Below are positions 19,012 to 28,161 of a DNA stretch of 64,000 nt, piece after piece. How positions within the stretch are numbered: the stretch's first letter is position 1; each line of letters begins with the position of its first letter. The notes beneath the pieces were generated by a model, which saw only the letters and a list, made by a program, of their open reading frames with translations, had not been told where the DNA came from and made no database searches. Origin of the DNA: Sphingomonas parva (ex Maeng et al. 2020) (lineage in GTDB: Bacteria > Pseudomonadota > Alphaproteobacteria > Sphingomonadales > Sphingomonadaceae). The translations under genes and the position numbers were made by a program. The stretch is taken from NCBI RefSeq assembly GCF_004564275.1, contig NZ_SPDV01000028.1, positions 40,339 to 104,338 on the forward strand, in the 5' to 3' direction.

Positions 19012-20223
19012 TCACCAATTGTGCATGGAGCCGTCCTCGAGCCGGTTCACCGGCAGATAGGCGCGGCTGTAGGGGTAGCGGGCGGCCGCCTCCTCGTCGA
19101 TGTCGACGCCGAGTCCCGGCGCCTCGCCGGGATGGAGGCTGCCCTCGCTGAAGCTGTAGGCGTGCGGGAAGACCTTATCGGTCTCCTCGGTATGGCGCAT
19201 ATATTCCTGGATGCCGAAGTTCGGCACCGACAGGTCAAAATGGAGCGCCGCGGCCATGGTCACCGGCGAGAGATCGGTGGCGCCGTGGCAGCCGGTGCGG
19301 ACATTGAACATGTCGGCGAACGACGCGATCCGGCGCAGGTGGGTGAGGCCGCCGGCATGGACCACGGTCGCCCGGATATAGTCGATCAATTGCTCCTGGA
19401 TGAGCTGCTTGGCGTCCCAGACCGAGTTAAAGATCTCGCCGACGGCGAGCGGCGTCGTGGTGTGCTGGCGGATCAGGCGGAAGCTGTCCTGATTGTCGGC
19501 GACGACCGCATCCTCCATCCAGAACGGGCGGTACGGCTCGAGATCCTTGCCGAGCCGCCCTGCCTCGATCGGGGTGAGGCGGTGGTGGACGTCGTGGAGG
19601 AGATGGACGTCCCAGCCGAGCGCCTCGCGCGCGGCGGCGAACAGCTCGGGCACGACCCGCATGTAGCGCTCGGTCGACCAGAGATTCTCGGTCGGAAGAT
19701 CGGCGTCGGCGGGCTCGTAGAACATCTTGTCCTTGGAGACGCCGTAGGTGGAGGCGAGACCCGGCACGCCCGACTGCAGCCGGATCGCCTTGTAGCCCTG
19801 CGCCTTGTAGTCGAGCGCGGCGGCGACCGTGTCCTCGATGCTGACGCCATTGGCATGACCATAGACCATCACCCCGTCGCGACTGGCGCCGCCGAGCAAC
19901 TGGTAGACCGGGAGGCCGGCGACCTTTCCCTTGATGTCCCACAGCGCCATGTCGACCGCGGCGATCGCCGACATCGTCACCGGCCCGCGCCGCCAATAGG
20001 CACCGCGATAGAGATATTGCCATATGTCCTCGATCCGGTGCGCGTCCTTGCCGATCAGCGTCGGGATGACGTGATCGGTCAGATAGGCGGCGACGGCGAG
20101 CTCGCGGCCGTTCAGGGTCGCGTCGCCGATGCCGGTGACGCCGTCGTCGGTTTCGATCTTCAGCGTCACGAAGTTGCGGCCGGGGCACGTCACGATGACG
20201 CGGGCGGAGCGGATCTTGAGCAT
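19012..20223 (-). CDS. manD: D-mannonate dehydratase (enolase superfamily)
   Basis: At 403 residues this matches the length and sequence pattern of the Novosphingobium ManD enzyme ([16 protein letters not shown] at the N-terminus, [13 protein letters not shown] near the C-terminus). Metal ligands Asp211, Glu237 and Glu263 and the catalytic Tyr160 and His213 are all in place. It dehydrates D-mannonate to 2-keto-3-deoxy-D-gluconate in hexuronate catabolism, downstream of glucuronate isomerase and fructuronate reductase, neither of which is in this window. It is first in manD-GH2-esterase, with a GntR-type operator just upstream. Confidence 0.92.
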   Translation of the reverse strand: MLKIRSARVIVTCPGRNFVTLKIETDDGVTGIGDATLNGRELAVAAYLTDHVIPTLIGKDAHRIEDIWQYLYRGAYWRRGPVTMSAIAAVDMALWDIKGKVAGLPVYQLLGGASRDGVMVYGHANGVSIEDTVAAALDYKAQGYKAIRLQSGVPGLASTYGVSKDKMFYEPADADLPTENLWSTERYMRVVPELFAAAREALGWDVHLLHDVHHRLTPIEAGRLGKDLEPYRPFWMEDAVVADNQDSFRLIRQHTTTPLAVGEIFNSVWDAKQLIQEQLIDYIRATVVHAGGLTHLRRIASFADMFNVRTGCHGATDLSPVTMAAALHFDLSVPNFGIQEYMRHTEETDKVFPHAYSFSEGSLHPGEAPGLGVDIDEEAAARYPYSRAYLPVNRLEDGSMHNW

Positions 20224-20235
20224 CGGACCTCCAGA

Positions 20236-20248
20236 TTGGTCTGACCAA
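20236..20248. promoter_or_regulatory. GntR/FadR-type operator, copy 1 (manD-gntR intergenic)
   Basis: TTGGTCTGACCAA is a perfect dyad with one central base, the TGGT-N3-ACCA layout typical of FadR-subfamily GntR regulators. It sits 13 bases before the manD start and 54 bases before gntR, so it could control both divergent genes. Confidence 0.8.
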
Positions 20249-20301
20249 ATTGAAGAGAGTTCGCTCTTGTGTCAAGCCACTGTCCGTGAGAAGCCGGAGC
20301 G

Positions 20302-21051
20302 ATGCACGTTCCCGCCCGCAAGCTCTACCAGCGTATTGCCGAGGACATCGCCGCTGCGATCGCCGACGGCCGCTATCGTCCGGGCACCCGTCTGCCGGGC
20401 GAGCGCGACCTTGCCGAGGAGTTCGCGGTCAGCCGCCCGACCATTCGCGAGGCGATGATCGCGCTCGAGATCCGCGGCATGGTCGAGGCCCGGCAAGGCT
20501 CCGGAATCTACGTGACCCAGGCACCGCCGCCGGCCGGCCGCTCCCCCGAGCTCGACGTCGGCGCGTTCGAGCTGAATGAAGCGCGCATCCTGTTCGAAGG
20601 CGAGGCGGCCGCGCTCGCCGCCACCTCGATCGAGGACGAGACTTTGGCCGCGCTCGACCGGGTGCTCGAGAGCATGGCCGGCGCCGGCGAGTCTCCCGGA
20701 GCGGTCGACGCCGACCGCGAATTCCATTTGCTGATCGCCGAGGGCACAGGCAACAGCATCGTCCGCTCGGTGGTCGAGATGCTCTGGCAGATCCGCGAGA
20801 GCTCGCCTTTGTGCGTCCACATGTTCGGCAAGGCGCGCCGCGAGGGCGTAACCCCGCGCGTCGCCGAGCATCGCCTGATCGTCGACGCGCTCAGGGCGCG
20901 CAATCCCCAGGCCGCACGCGAGGCGATGCGCGCCCATCTGCGCCGCGTGACCGAGGACCTTCTCGCCGCGACCGAGGTCGAGCTGATCGAGCGTGCGCAG
21001 GCGGAGGCCCATGCCCAGCGCAGCCGGATCGCGCAGCGCGCGTCGCTCTGA
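20302..21051 (+). CDS. GntR-family transcriptional regulator (FadR subfamily, UxuR/ExuR-like)
   Basis: A 249-residue regulator. The N-terminal winged helix (residues 5-75) shows PGTRLPGERDLAEEF and SRPTIREAMIALE. The C-terminal all-helical FCD ligand domain follows, with probable metal or effector histidines in DREFHLLI and AEHRLIVDAL. FadR-type regulators of hexuronate pathways respond to uronates or their derivatives. Three copies of TTGGTCTGACCAA-type sites around it, next to manD and a GH115 alpha-glucuronidase, make glucuronate- or fructuronate-responsive control the natural inference. Confidence 0.88.
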   Translation: MHVPARKLYQRIAEDIAAAIADGRYRPGTRLPGERDLAEEFAVSRPTIREAMIALEIRGMVEARQGSGIYVTQAPPPAGRSPELDVGAFELNEARILFEGEAAALAATSIEDETLAALDRVLESMAGAGESPGAVDADREFHLLIAEGTGNSIVRSVVEMLWQIRESSPLCVHMFGKARREGVTPRVAEHRLIVDALRARNPQAAREAMRAHLRRVTEDLLAATEVELIERAQAEAHAQRSRIAQRASL

Positions 21052-21064
21052 TCGGCGGACCGCG

Positions 21065-21077
21065 GCGGTCTGACCAA
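21065..21077. promoter_or_regulatory. GntR/FadR-type operator, copy 2 (upstream of GH115)
   Basis: GCGGTCTGACCAA keeps the GGTCTGACC core and the right flank of copy 1. It lies 63 bases before the GH115 start, in the short gap after gntR. Confidence 0.68.
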
Positions 21078-21140
21078 TTGCCGGGTCAGCGCCCGCAAGT
21101 TGCGAGCCGCTGATATCGGCGCGTGACCGGAGAGACTGTG

Positions 21141-23660
21141 ATGAGCCCTTCACGCCAGCGACAGCGACTTCCGCACGGCTTCGAGGCCGGGCTTCATCGC
21201 GTGGCACTCGCCAGCCTGATCCTCCTGCTGGGGTTCCTTGGCGCGCCCGCGGGCGCCGCCTCCCCTGGCCTGCTCGCCAGGACGGCGTCGGGCTTCCCCC
21301 TCGCCGCGGCCGGCGCCGCAGCCCCGGTGCACTATGACCCGGCCGACCACCCGGTGGTCGCCCATGCGGCCGCGGACCTGGCCCGCGACGTCGCCGCGGT
21401 CACCGGCCTGACCCCCAGGCTGCACCCCAAGAGCGAGGCGCCGACGGCACGCCATGTCGTCATCGCCGGCACTCTCGGCCGCAGCCGCGCGATCGACGCG
21501 CTTGCCGCAAGCGGCCGGCTCGACGTCGGCCGGCTTCGCAGCGCGTGGGAGAGCTTCGTGATCGCGGTCGTCGAGCGGCCGGCACCGGGAGTCGCGAGTG
21601 CGCTGGTGATCGCCGGTAGCGATCCGCGCGGCACCGCCTTCGGGCTCTACGAGCTCAGCGAAACGATTGGGGTCTCGCCGTGGAGCTGGTGGGCCGACGT
21701 TCCGGCACGCCGGCGAGCGGAGCTGTGGATCGCCGCCGGCGCGCATCGCTTCGGGCCGCCCTCGGTCAGATATCGCGGCCTCTTCATCAACGACGAGGAT
21801 TGGGGGCTGCAGCCCTGGGCCGCGCGCACCCATGAGCCCGGCGCGAAGGGCCTGGGGCCGAAGACCTATGCCCGCGTGTTCGAGCTGCTGCTCCGACTGA
21901 AGGCCAACATCCTGTGGCCGGCGATGCACGAGGTCTCGCCGCCGTTCAACGCCGACCCGGCGAATGCGCGGCTGGCCGACGATTATGCGATCGTGATGGG
22001 ATCGTCCCACGCCGAGCCGATGCTGCGGAACAACATCGGCGAATGGACCGACGCCAAGGACCGGTTCAACTACGCGACCAACCGCGAAGGCGTCCGCCGC
22101 TACTGGGAAGAGCGGGTGCGGACCAACGCCGGCTACGAGAGCCTGTGGACCGTGGGCATGCGCGGCATCCACGACAGCGGTATCGTCGGCGCGGACACGG
22201 TCGAGGGAAAGATCGCGCTGCTCGACCGGGCGATCGCGGATCAGAGGGCGCTGCTCGCCAGATACGTCGCGCCCGACGTTACGCGCGTGCCGCAGATGTT
22301 CATGCCGTACAAGGAAGTGCTCGATCTCTATCGCGCCGGGCTCAAGGTGCCGGACGACGTCACGATCGTCTGGCCCGACGACAATTTCGGCTACGTCCGC
22401 CAGTTCCCGAGCGCGGCGGAGCGGGCACGGAGCGGCGGCTCGGGAATCTATTACCACCTCTCCTACCTCGGCGCGCCGCTCTCCTATCTGTGGCTCGCGA
22501 CGACGCCGCCGGCGCTGATCAACGAGGAGATGACGCGCGCCTGGAATGCCGGCGCACGCACGATCTGGATCGCCAATGTGGGCGACATCAAGCCCGCCGA
22601 GATCGGCACCAGCCTGTTCCTCGAGATGGCCTGGGACGTGGAGCGCTGGCGCGGCCGCAGCCAGCGGGCCTTTCTCGACGACTGGGCCGGCCGCACCTTC
22701 GGCACGCGCCAGGCGCGGGCGATCGGAGCGGTGCTCGACGAACACTTCCGGCTGAACCAGGAGCGGCGGCCCGAGCATCTGCAATATTGGCTGTACGGCG
22801 ACAAACCCCGGATGAGCCCCCTTGGCGAGGCCGAGATCGGCGAGCGTCTCGCCCGGTACGCCCGGCTGGCCGCGGCGCTCGACCGCGCGGCGGCCGGCAC
22901 GGCAGCGGACCAGCGCGACGCCTTTTTCGAGCTGGTCGACTATCCGGTGCGCGCGGCCGCCGATGCGAACCGGCGCTATTTCGGCGCGGAGCTCGCCGCC
23001 CGGACGATGGCGAGCCGCCCGGCCGAGGCGGCGCGCTGGGCCGCGGCCGCGAGGGCCGCCGATGCCCGTGTCAAGGAGATGACGCGGCGTTTCAACGAGG
23101 ACGTCGCCGGCGGCAAATGGCGCCACCTGATGACGCAGCGGCTGCCCGCGGGCGTCTGGCCCCGCTTCAGCACGGCGCCGCTCGACCTGTCCGAGGCGGG
23201 GCTGCGCGCGATGAGCCGCTGGGCCGGAAGCCGAACGGCGCGCTGCGCCGGCACCGCTGCCACGTTGCCGCGCGTCGCCCCCGGCTGGCGCAGCCACGAC
23301 GGGCTCGGCCGCAGCGGCCGGGCGCTGGTCGCGGCCGAGGCCGGCGCCGGACTCCGCCTCACCGCAACCCTGCCCACGGGCTGCCGCCTCGCCCTTGCTC
23401 TGGTGCCGACCTTCCCCACCGAAGGCGAGACGGGCTTCCACCTCGCCGTCTCCGCCAATGGCGGCGCGGCGCGCGCATTCGCCGTGCCGCGCGACGCTGA
23501 AAGCCCGGCGTGGAAGCAGGCGGTGCTCGACAACCGGCTGCTTGTGCCGCTGCCGGTGCTGCCCGCCGGCAAGGGGTTGCAGCTCACGCTGTACAGCCGC
23601 GAGGCCGGGCTCGCGCTCGACGGGCTCGTGCTGGTGGATACGATCCAAGCCTCGGAATAG
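21141..23660 (+). CDS. GH115 alpha-glucuronidase
   Basis: An 839-residue secreted enzyme with a signal peptide (VALASLILLLGFLGAPAGA). It carries the GH115 pattern throughout: HVVIAGTLG and TAFGLYELSETIGVSPW in the N-terminal domain, FINDEDWGLQPWA and LKANILWPAMHE in the barrel, YHLSYLGAPLSYLW, and a C-terminal beta domain. GH115 enzymes remove (4-O-methyl-)glucuronic acid from xylan or arabinogalactan. The ATG at 21141 is preferred over GTG at 21123 because GGAGA precedes it. GntR operators stand before and just after the gene. The released glucuronate would feed ManD. Confidence 0.88.
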   Translation: MSPSRQRQRLPHGFEAGLHRVALASLILLLGFLGAPAGAASPGLLARTASGFPLAAAGAAAPVHYDPADHPVVAHAAADLARDVAAVTGLTPRLHPKSEAPTARHVVIAGTLGRSRAIDALAASGRLDVGRLRSAWESFVIAVVERPAPGVASALVIAGSDPRGTAFGLYELSETIGVSPWSWWADVPARRRAELWIAAGAHRFGPPSVRYRGLFINDEDWGLQPWAARTHEPGAKGLGPKTYARVFELLLRLKANILWPAMHEVSPPFNADPANARLADDYAIVMGSSHAEPMLRNNIGEWTDAKDRFNYATNREGVRRYWEERVRTNAGYESLWTVGMRGIHDSGIVGADTVEGKIALLDRAIADQRALLARYVAPDVTRVPQMFMPYKEVLDLYRAGLKVPDDVTIVWPDDNFGYVRQFPSAAERARSGGSGIYYHLSYLGAPLSYLWLATTPPALINEEMTRAWNAGARTIWIANVGDIKPAEIGTSLFLEMAWDVERWRGRSQRAFLDDWAGRTFGTRQARAIGAVLDEHFRLNQERRPEHLQYWLYGDKPRMSPLGEAEIGERLARYARLAAALDRAAAGTAADQRDAFFELVDYPVRAAADANRRYFGAELAARTMASRPAEAARWAAAARAADARVKEMTRRFNEDVAGGKWRHLMTQRLPAGVWPRFSTAPLDLSEAGLRAMSRWAGSRTARCAGTAATLPRVAPGWRSHDGLGRSGRALVAAEAGAGLRLTATLPTGCRLALALVPTFPTEGETGFHLAVSANGGAARAFAVPRDAESPAWKQAVLDNRLLVPLPVLPAGKGLQLTLYSREAGLALDGLVLVDTIQASE

Positions 23661-23669
23661 TGTCAGCAA

Positions 23670-23682
23670 TTGGTCTGACCGC
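23670..23682. promoter_or_regulatory. GntR/FadR-type operator, copy 3 (upstream of TonB receptor 1)
   Basis: TTGGTCTGACCGC shares the left half and core of copy 1. It lies ten bases after the GH115 stop and 35 bases before operator D, so the same leader carries two different regulatory motifs. Confidence 0.68.
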
Positions 23683-23716
23683 TGCTTGCCACACTCCAAA
23701 ACGGATGATAGCTTCC

Positions 23717-23745
23717 CGAATCGTGGAAGGTCGTTCCATATTGTG
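23717..23745. promoter_or_regulatory. 29-bp palindromic operator, copy D (upstream of TonB receptor 1)
   Basis: Half-site CGAATCGTGGAA, five-base spacer, half-site TTCCATATTGTG. It is one of the copies closest to consensus and sits 116 bases before the receptor start codon. Confidence 0.75.
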
Positions 23746-23860
23746 GAAATGGAGCAGCCGCGCTAAACGAGACGAGTCGGGGCCCTCCGCATGGAGGCCC
23801 GTGGGAAGAACAGAACATGCCCCACGGCGCGCACGGCCTCACTCCCAGGGGAGAGGAAAT

Positions 23861-26800
23861 ATGGTCAATCACGCCAACCTGCGCCGCAACATCGGTGCGA
23901 CGTCGTCCTGGGCCGTTCTCGGCCTGCTGCTCGCCTTCGGTGCCGGGACCGCAGGTGCGCAGACGACGCCGGCCGAGGCTCAGGCAGGCCCTGACGCCGC
24001 CGCCGAAGCCGATGCGGCGCCGCCGGAGACCGATGTCACGGACGCGGCCGAGCCCGCCAACGAGATCGTCGTGACCGGCTCGCGCGCGAGCCAGCAATCG
24101 TCGAACAACCGCAAGCGCGACGCGCGCACGGCGACCGATTCGATCGTGGCCGACGACATCGGCTCCTTCCCCGACCGTAACGTCAACGAGGCGATCTCCC
24201 GCGTCCCCGGCGTCGCGCTCGGCCGCAACGAATTCGGCGAGGGCGAGAGCGTCGCGGTGCGCGGCAATGGCCCCGATCTCACCCGCGTCGAGCTCGACGG
24301 CGTCGGCGTCCAGGCCACCAACACGCTTGCAATCGACGGCCAGGGCAGCCGCGGCGGCGACCTTCGCGAGCTTCCGGCCGACCTCGTCAAGAGCGTCGAC
24401 ATCGTCAAGGGCTCGACCGCCGACATGACCGAGGGCTCGCTCGGCGGCACCGTCCAGATCAAGACGCGTACCGGGCTCGACTTCAAGAAGCCCTATTTCT
24501 CGCTGCGCGCCGGACTCGGCCAGAATTCCCTGGGCAAGGACTGGACGCCGGACGTGAACGGCGTCGCCGCCGGCCGCTTCCTCGACAACCGCCTCGGCGT
24601 GATCGCCAGCGGCAGCTATTCGAAGATCCAGAACAACGGCCACGGCTACGAGAACACGACCAGCAACAACCGCGGCTACGCGCGCCTGTTCGACTTCGAT
24701 CAGTCCGCGGAGAAGACGTTCAGCTTCAATCCGGCAACGGTCGGCACCGACGCGGCCGACGTGCCGTTCGCCAACAGCACCGCGCCGGACGGCTCGTCGC
24801 TGACCCCGCGCGAGCTGGTGACGCTCGCGGCGGGCGCCCAGACCAAGGCCGAATGCCTGACGATCTTCCCGCACAACCCGACGGCGAGCACGGCGCAGCG
24901 GTCGCAGCGGATCCTCGAGCAGCAGACCTGCCTCAATCAGTGGAACGACTATACGCCGTCGCTGATCCGGCACTTCATGAACACCCAGACCGACGAACGG
25001 ATGGCGTTCGACGCCCGCGTTGACTTCCGGGTCACCGACAACCTGACCGTCTTCGCCAAGGGCACGATGGCCAACCGCCAGGTCCACGACCAGAACCGCA
25101 GCCGCACCCCGGTCTCGCTGTTCAACCAGAACGTCGCCGGCACCTTCGTCGACACCACTACCGGCTATCCGCGCGTCCGCAGCGTCTCGCCCAACGCGCC
25201 GGCCGGCTATTTCCTGTTCGATCCGCAATTCGGTCTCAACAACGTCGGCAACAACGCCACCCGCGGCAACGTGCTGAACGTCGTCCCGGGCAGCGTCGTC
25301 GTCGATGACGCTCACAACGTCACCCAGATGACGCTGACCAACAATTCGGTGACGATCGACCAGATCGAGAACCAGATCGACACCAAGACCAAATATGCCC
25401 AGACCGGCGCCGAATATCGCAGCGACCGGCTCGAGATCGACGCGATGGCGGGCTATACCTCGGCCCGCACCAGCCGCGCCGACATGCGCACCTCGCGCTC
25501 CTATCGCTACGGCGATGCGACGCTGACCCTGCAGCCGAACGGCCTGTGGGACATTGGCCTGCCCTCCGGCTATGACGAGACCAATCCGGCCAATTTCGTC
25601 CAGCCGGCCGCCCCGGCCTGCGTCGCCGGCGGCACCAACCCGGCGACCTGCATCGGCCAGAACGCGGTCGCCGCGGGGCCGAACGGCCCGGCGACGCCGC
25701 AATATCTCGTCTCGCAGATGCCCTTGGTCACCCCGAACTTCGCGGTCCAATATTCGCCGCGCCTCGGCAAGGCCTCCGAGAAGATCGCCAAGTTCGACGC
25801 CGCCTACAAGACCGACGACTTCATGCCGTTCCTCACCCGGGTGAAGGCCGGCGCGATGTACCGCCAGAACAAGATCGCGCGCTGGGGCGCCGGCGGCTAC
25901 ACCGTGATCCCGCAGAAGGGCACGTTCGGCCAGGCTGATTACGTGCCGGCGGTGATCGTCCCGACCGCGCAGGTCCGCGGCAACTATCGCGCCTGCGTGC
26001 CGACCGCCGGCTCGTCCGCGCCGGGCGGCCTGTCGTGCAACTACGGCTTCGTTCCGAACACCAACCCGCTCAACGTCCGCTCCGGCCTCGACACGCTGAC
26101 CCCGCAGGAGCTCCAGGACCTGTTCGCCCGCACGCTCGAGGACAGCGATTCCGAATATTTCGGCGACCTGCCGAACCGCGGCAACCTGCCCCCCGCCTGG
26201 CAGGGCATCCGCACCGACGAACTGTTCTCCGCTCTGGGCGCGTCGCAGTTCATGAACTTCGACTGCCTGATCCGCTGCGTGGGCAGCGACGGCAACGAAT
26301 ATGACCAGCCCGTCCAGCGGGTCAGCGAGACGATCAAGAACGTCTATGCGATGGTCGATTTCGAGCAGAAGCTGCCGCTGGGCCTGCTGTTCAACGGCAA
26401 TGTCGGCATCCGCGGCGTCTTCGCGGACGTCAAGGGCTCGGGCCTGCAGACGCTGCGCGCCGTCCGCCTGACCTCGTCGTTCAACCCGCTCAACCCGAAT
26501 GCGGCCGCCGGCATCAACGCAGTGACCTTCAGCCAGAACGTCACCGTCGACGCCAAGACCTCCGACTGGCTGCCGAGCGCCAACTTCAACCTCTGGGGCT
26601 TCAACGAGAAGGTCGTCCTGCGGCTCTACGGCGGCAAGACGATCGCCCGGCCGTCGCTCGACACGATCATTCCCGGCGGCACCTGCACGATCCAGGACGA
26701 GCGCGCCGCGCTCGGCGTGGACAACGAGGAGTTCGAGTGCACCGGCCGTCTCGGCAACGCCGGCCTGAGCCCGTTCACCGCCTGGAACTACAACGCCAGC

Positions 26801-27571
26801 CTCGAATGGTATCCGAATGCCGACACGCTGTTCGCGGTGACCTACGGCAAGCTCGACGTGAAGATCGGCAAGCCGGTCGCGGTGACCAGGGCCGAGCGGC
26901 CGTTCGCGACCAGCACCGAGACCGATCCGCTGACCGGCCAGCAGCTCGCCGATCTCGAGTTCCTGGTTCCGACCTGGGACGACGGCCCCGGCTACAAGCG
27001 CGACATCTGGGAGTTCCAGGCGAAGACCGCCTTCACCTTCCTGCCCTGGTTCCTGCGCCACACCGGCGTCGACGCGAACTTCGCGATCCTCTCCTCGGCG
27101 GCGACCAGCGGCCAGCAGGACCCGCTCACCGGCGACATCATGCTGCCGCCGGACGAGTCCAAATATTACACCAACGCCTCGCTCTGGTATGACGACGGCA
27201 AGCTCAACATGCGCGTCTCGTACCAGAAGCGCAGCGCCCGCTTCTCGTGCATCACGCCGTGCGGCGGCAACAACATCGACATCAACTATCCGGGTGAACA
27301 GTGGACCAACGTCCGCCTCGTCGCGCCGGGCTACAACCCGGGCGTGCCGCGCTTCAACGACGGCTCGACCTTCATCGACGCCAAGATCTCGTACAACATC
27401 AACCGCAACTTCCAGGTCTATCTGGAAGGCCGCAACATGACCCGCGAGGCGCAGACCATCTCGACCGGCAAGTACGTGCCGTTCGGCGACGACACGCCGC
27501 GGCTGATGCGCCTGTCCTACGGCGGACGGCGGATCATGGGCGGCGTGCGCATCCAGTTCGGCGGCAAGTAA
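23861..27571 (+). CDS. TonB-dependent outer-membrane receptor 1
   Basis: A large receptor of about 1236 residues that should import oligosaccharides across the outer membrane. After a long signal region ending near AGAQ comes the TonB-box-like EIVVTGSRAS, the plug (DSIVADDIGSFPDRNVNEAISRVPG begins near residue 95; VAVRGNGPDLTRVELDG), then a 22-strand barrel ending in RIQFGGK. A GAGAGGAAA site precedes the ATG at 23861. There is no SusD-like gene, as usual in sphingomonads. Both a GntR-type site and the ten-copy palindrome lie upstream. The cargo may therefore contain both glucuronic acid and rhamnose or galacturonate. Confidence 0.9.
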   Translation: MVNHANLRRNIGATSSWAVLGLLLAFGAGTAGAQTTPAEAQAGPDAAAEADAAPPETDVTDAAEPANEIVVTGSRASQQSSNNRKRDARTATDSIVADDIGSFPDRNVNEAISRVPGVALGRNEFGEGESVAVRGNGPDLTRVELDGVGVQATNTLAIDGQGSRGGDLRELPADLVKSVDIVKGSTADMTEGSLGGTVQIKTRTGLDFKKPYFSLRAGLGQNSLGKDWTPDVNGVAAGRFLDNRLGVIASGSYSKIQNNGHGYENTTSNNRGYARLFDFDQSAEKTFSFNPATVGTDAADVPFANSTAPDGSSLTPRELVTLAAGAQTKAECLTIFPHNPTASTAQRSQRILEQQTCLNQWNDYTPSLIRHFMNTQTDERMAFDARVDFRVTDNLTVFAKGTMANRQVHDQNRSRTPVSLFNQNVAGTFVDTTTGYPRVRSVSPNAPAGYFLFDPQFGLNNVGNNATRGNVLNVVPGSVVVDDAHNVTQMTLTNNSVTIDQIENQIDTKTKYAQTGAEYRSDRLEIDAMAGYTSARTSRADMRTSRSYRYGDATLTLQPNGLWDIGLPSGYDETNPANFVQPAAPACVAGGTNPATCIGQNAVAAGPNGPATPQYLVSQMPLVTPNFAVQYSPRLGKASEKIAKFDAAYKTDDFMPFLTRVKAGAMYRQNKIARWGAGGYTVIPQKGTFGQADYVPAVIVPTAQVRGNYRACVPTAGSSAPGGLSCNYGFVPNTNPLNVRSGLDTLTPQELQDLFARTLEDSDSEYFGDLPNRGNLPPAWQGIRTDELFSALGASQFMNFDCLIRCVGSDGNEYDQPVQRVSETIKNVYAMVDFEQKLPLGLLFNGNVGIRGVFADVKGSGLQTLRAVRLTSSFNPLNPNAAAGINAVTFSQNVTVDAKTSDWLPSANFNLWGFNEKVVLRLYGGKTIARPSLDTIIPGGTCTIQDERAALGVDNEEFECTGRLGNAGLSPFTAWNYNASLEWYPNADTLFAVTYGKLDVKIGKPVAVTRAERPFATSTETDPLTGQQLADLEFLVPTWDDGPGYKRDIWEFQAKTAFTFLPWFLRHTGVDANFAILSSAATSGQQDPLTGDIMLPPDESKYYTNASLWYDDGKLNMRVSYQKRSARFSCITPCGGNNIDINYPGEQWTNVRLVAPGYNPGVPRFNDGSTFIDAKISYNINRNFQVYLEGRNMTREAQTISTGKYVPFGDDTPRLMRLSYGGRRIMGGVRIQFGGK

Positions 27572-27651
27572 GCTGCCGGTCTCCCCGCCACGGCAGCGAA
27601 AGCTGCTGACCGGCCTGTCCGCAGCAGCGCGTCTGCCTGCTCTCCCCCCTG

Positions 27652-27681
27652 GGCCCGGCGACTGACGCCGGGCCTTTTTTT
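27652..27681 (+). terminator. Intrinsic terminator after TonB receptor 1
   Basis: A nine-base-pair perfect stem (GGCCCGGCG / CGCCGGGCC) with a five-base loop is followed by seven Ts. It is a textbook Rho-independent terminator 80 bases after the receptor stop. Confidence 0.93.
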
Positions 27682-27759
27682 GCCTCGCGCCGGCGGTGGG
27701 CAATCTCTGGCGGACCCGCCGTTTTGGGTACAGAAAGGCGCAATCAGCGGAGAAGATCG

Positions 27760-28161
27760 ATGCGTCACCTCCCCTTCCTGTGCGTCCTGCCGCTGCTCGC
27801 CGGCTGCACCGCCTCGTCGCGCGGAACGAGCGAAGCGGCGACCGACACGGGTGCCCGGCAATGCTTCTGGGCCTCGGAAGTGACCAGCTTCAGCGACGCC
27901 GGCCCCGATCGCGCCCTGGTCAGCATCGGCCGCCGCGAGACATGGGCGCTGGACCTGGCGCCGGGCTGCCCCGAGGTCGATTATGCGATGCGGATCGGCA
28001 TCGTCTCGCGCGGCAGCGAGCGCATCTGCTCCGGCGCCAATGCCGAGCTGGTGGTGCCGACGGCGAGCGGCCGCGGCGCGCAAAGGTGCCTGGTCCGCGC
28101 GGTCCGCAGGCTGTCGCCCGAGGAGGCCGCGGCGGCCCGAGGCGAGCCGCAGGCGCGGTGA
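27760..28161 (+). CDS. Small lipoprotein, DUF6491-like
   Basis: A 133-residue protein with a lipoprotein signal (lipobox LLAGC, Cys15). Mature features are QCFWASEVTSF, VSIGRRETWALDL and ERICSGANAELV, a pattern like the small DUF6491 lipoproteins of sphingomonads and caulobacters. The function is unknown. Its stop overlaps the GTG start of the next gene (GTGA), so the two are translationally coupled. Confidence 0.68.
   Translation: MRHLPFLCVLPLLAGCTASSRGTSEAATDTGARQCFWASEVTSFSDAGPDRALVSIGRRETWALDLAPGCPEVDYAMRIGIVSRGSERICSGANAELVVPTASGRGAQRCLVRAVRRLSPEEAAAARGEPQAR

Noticed and set aside
23663..27703. 1346-codon minus-strand open frame opposite TonB receptor 1
   Set aside because: It crosses the terminator and regulatory leader and shows no domain; the receptor on the plus strand is unmistakable.
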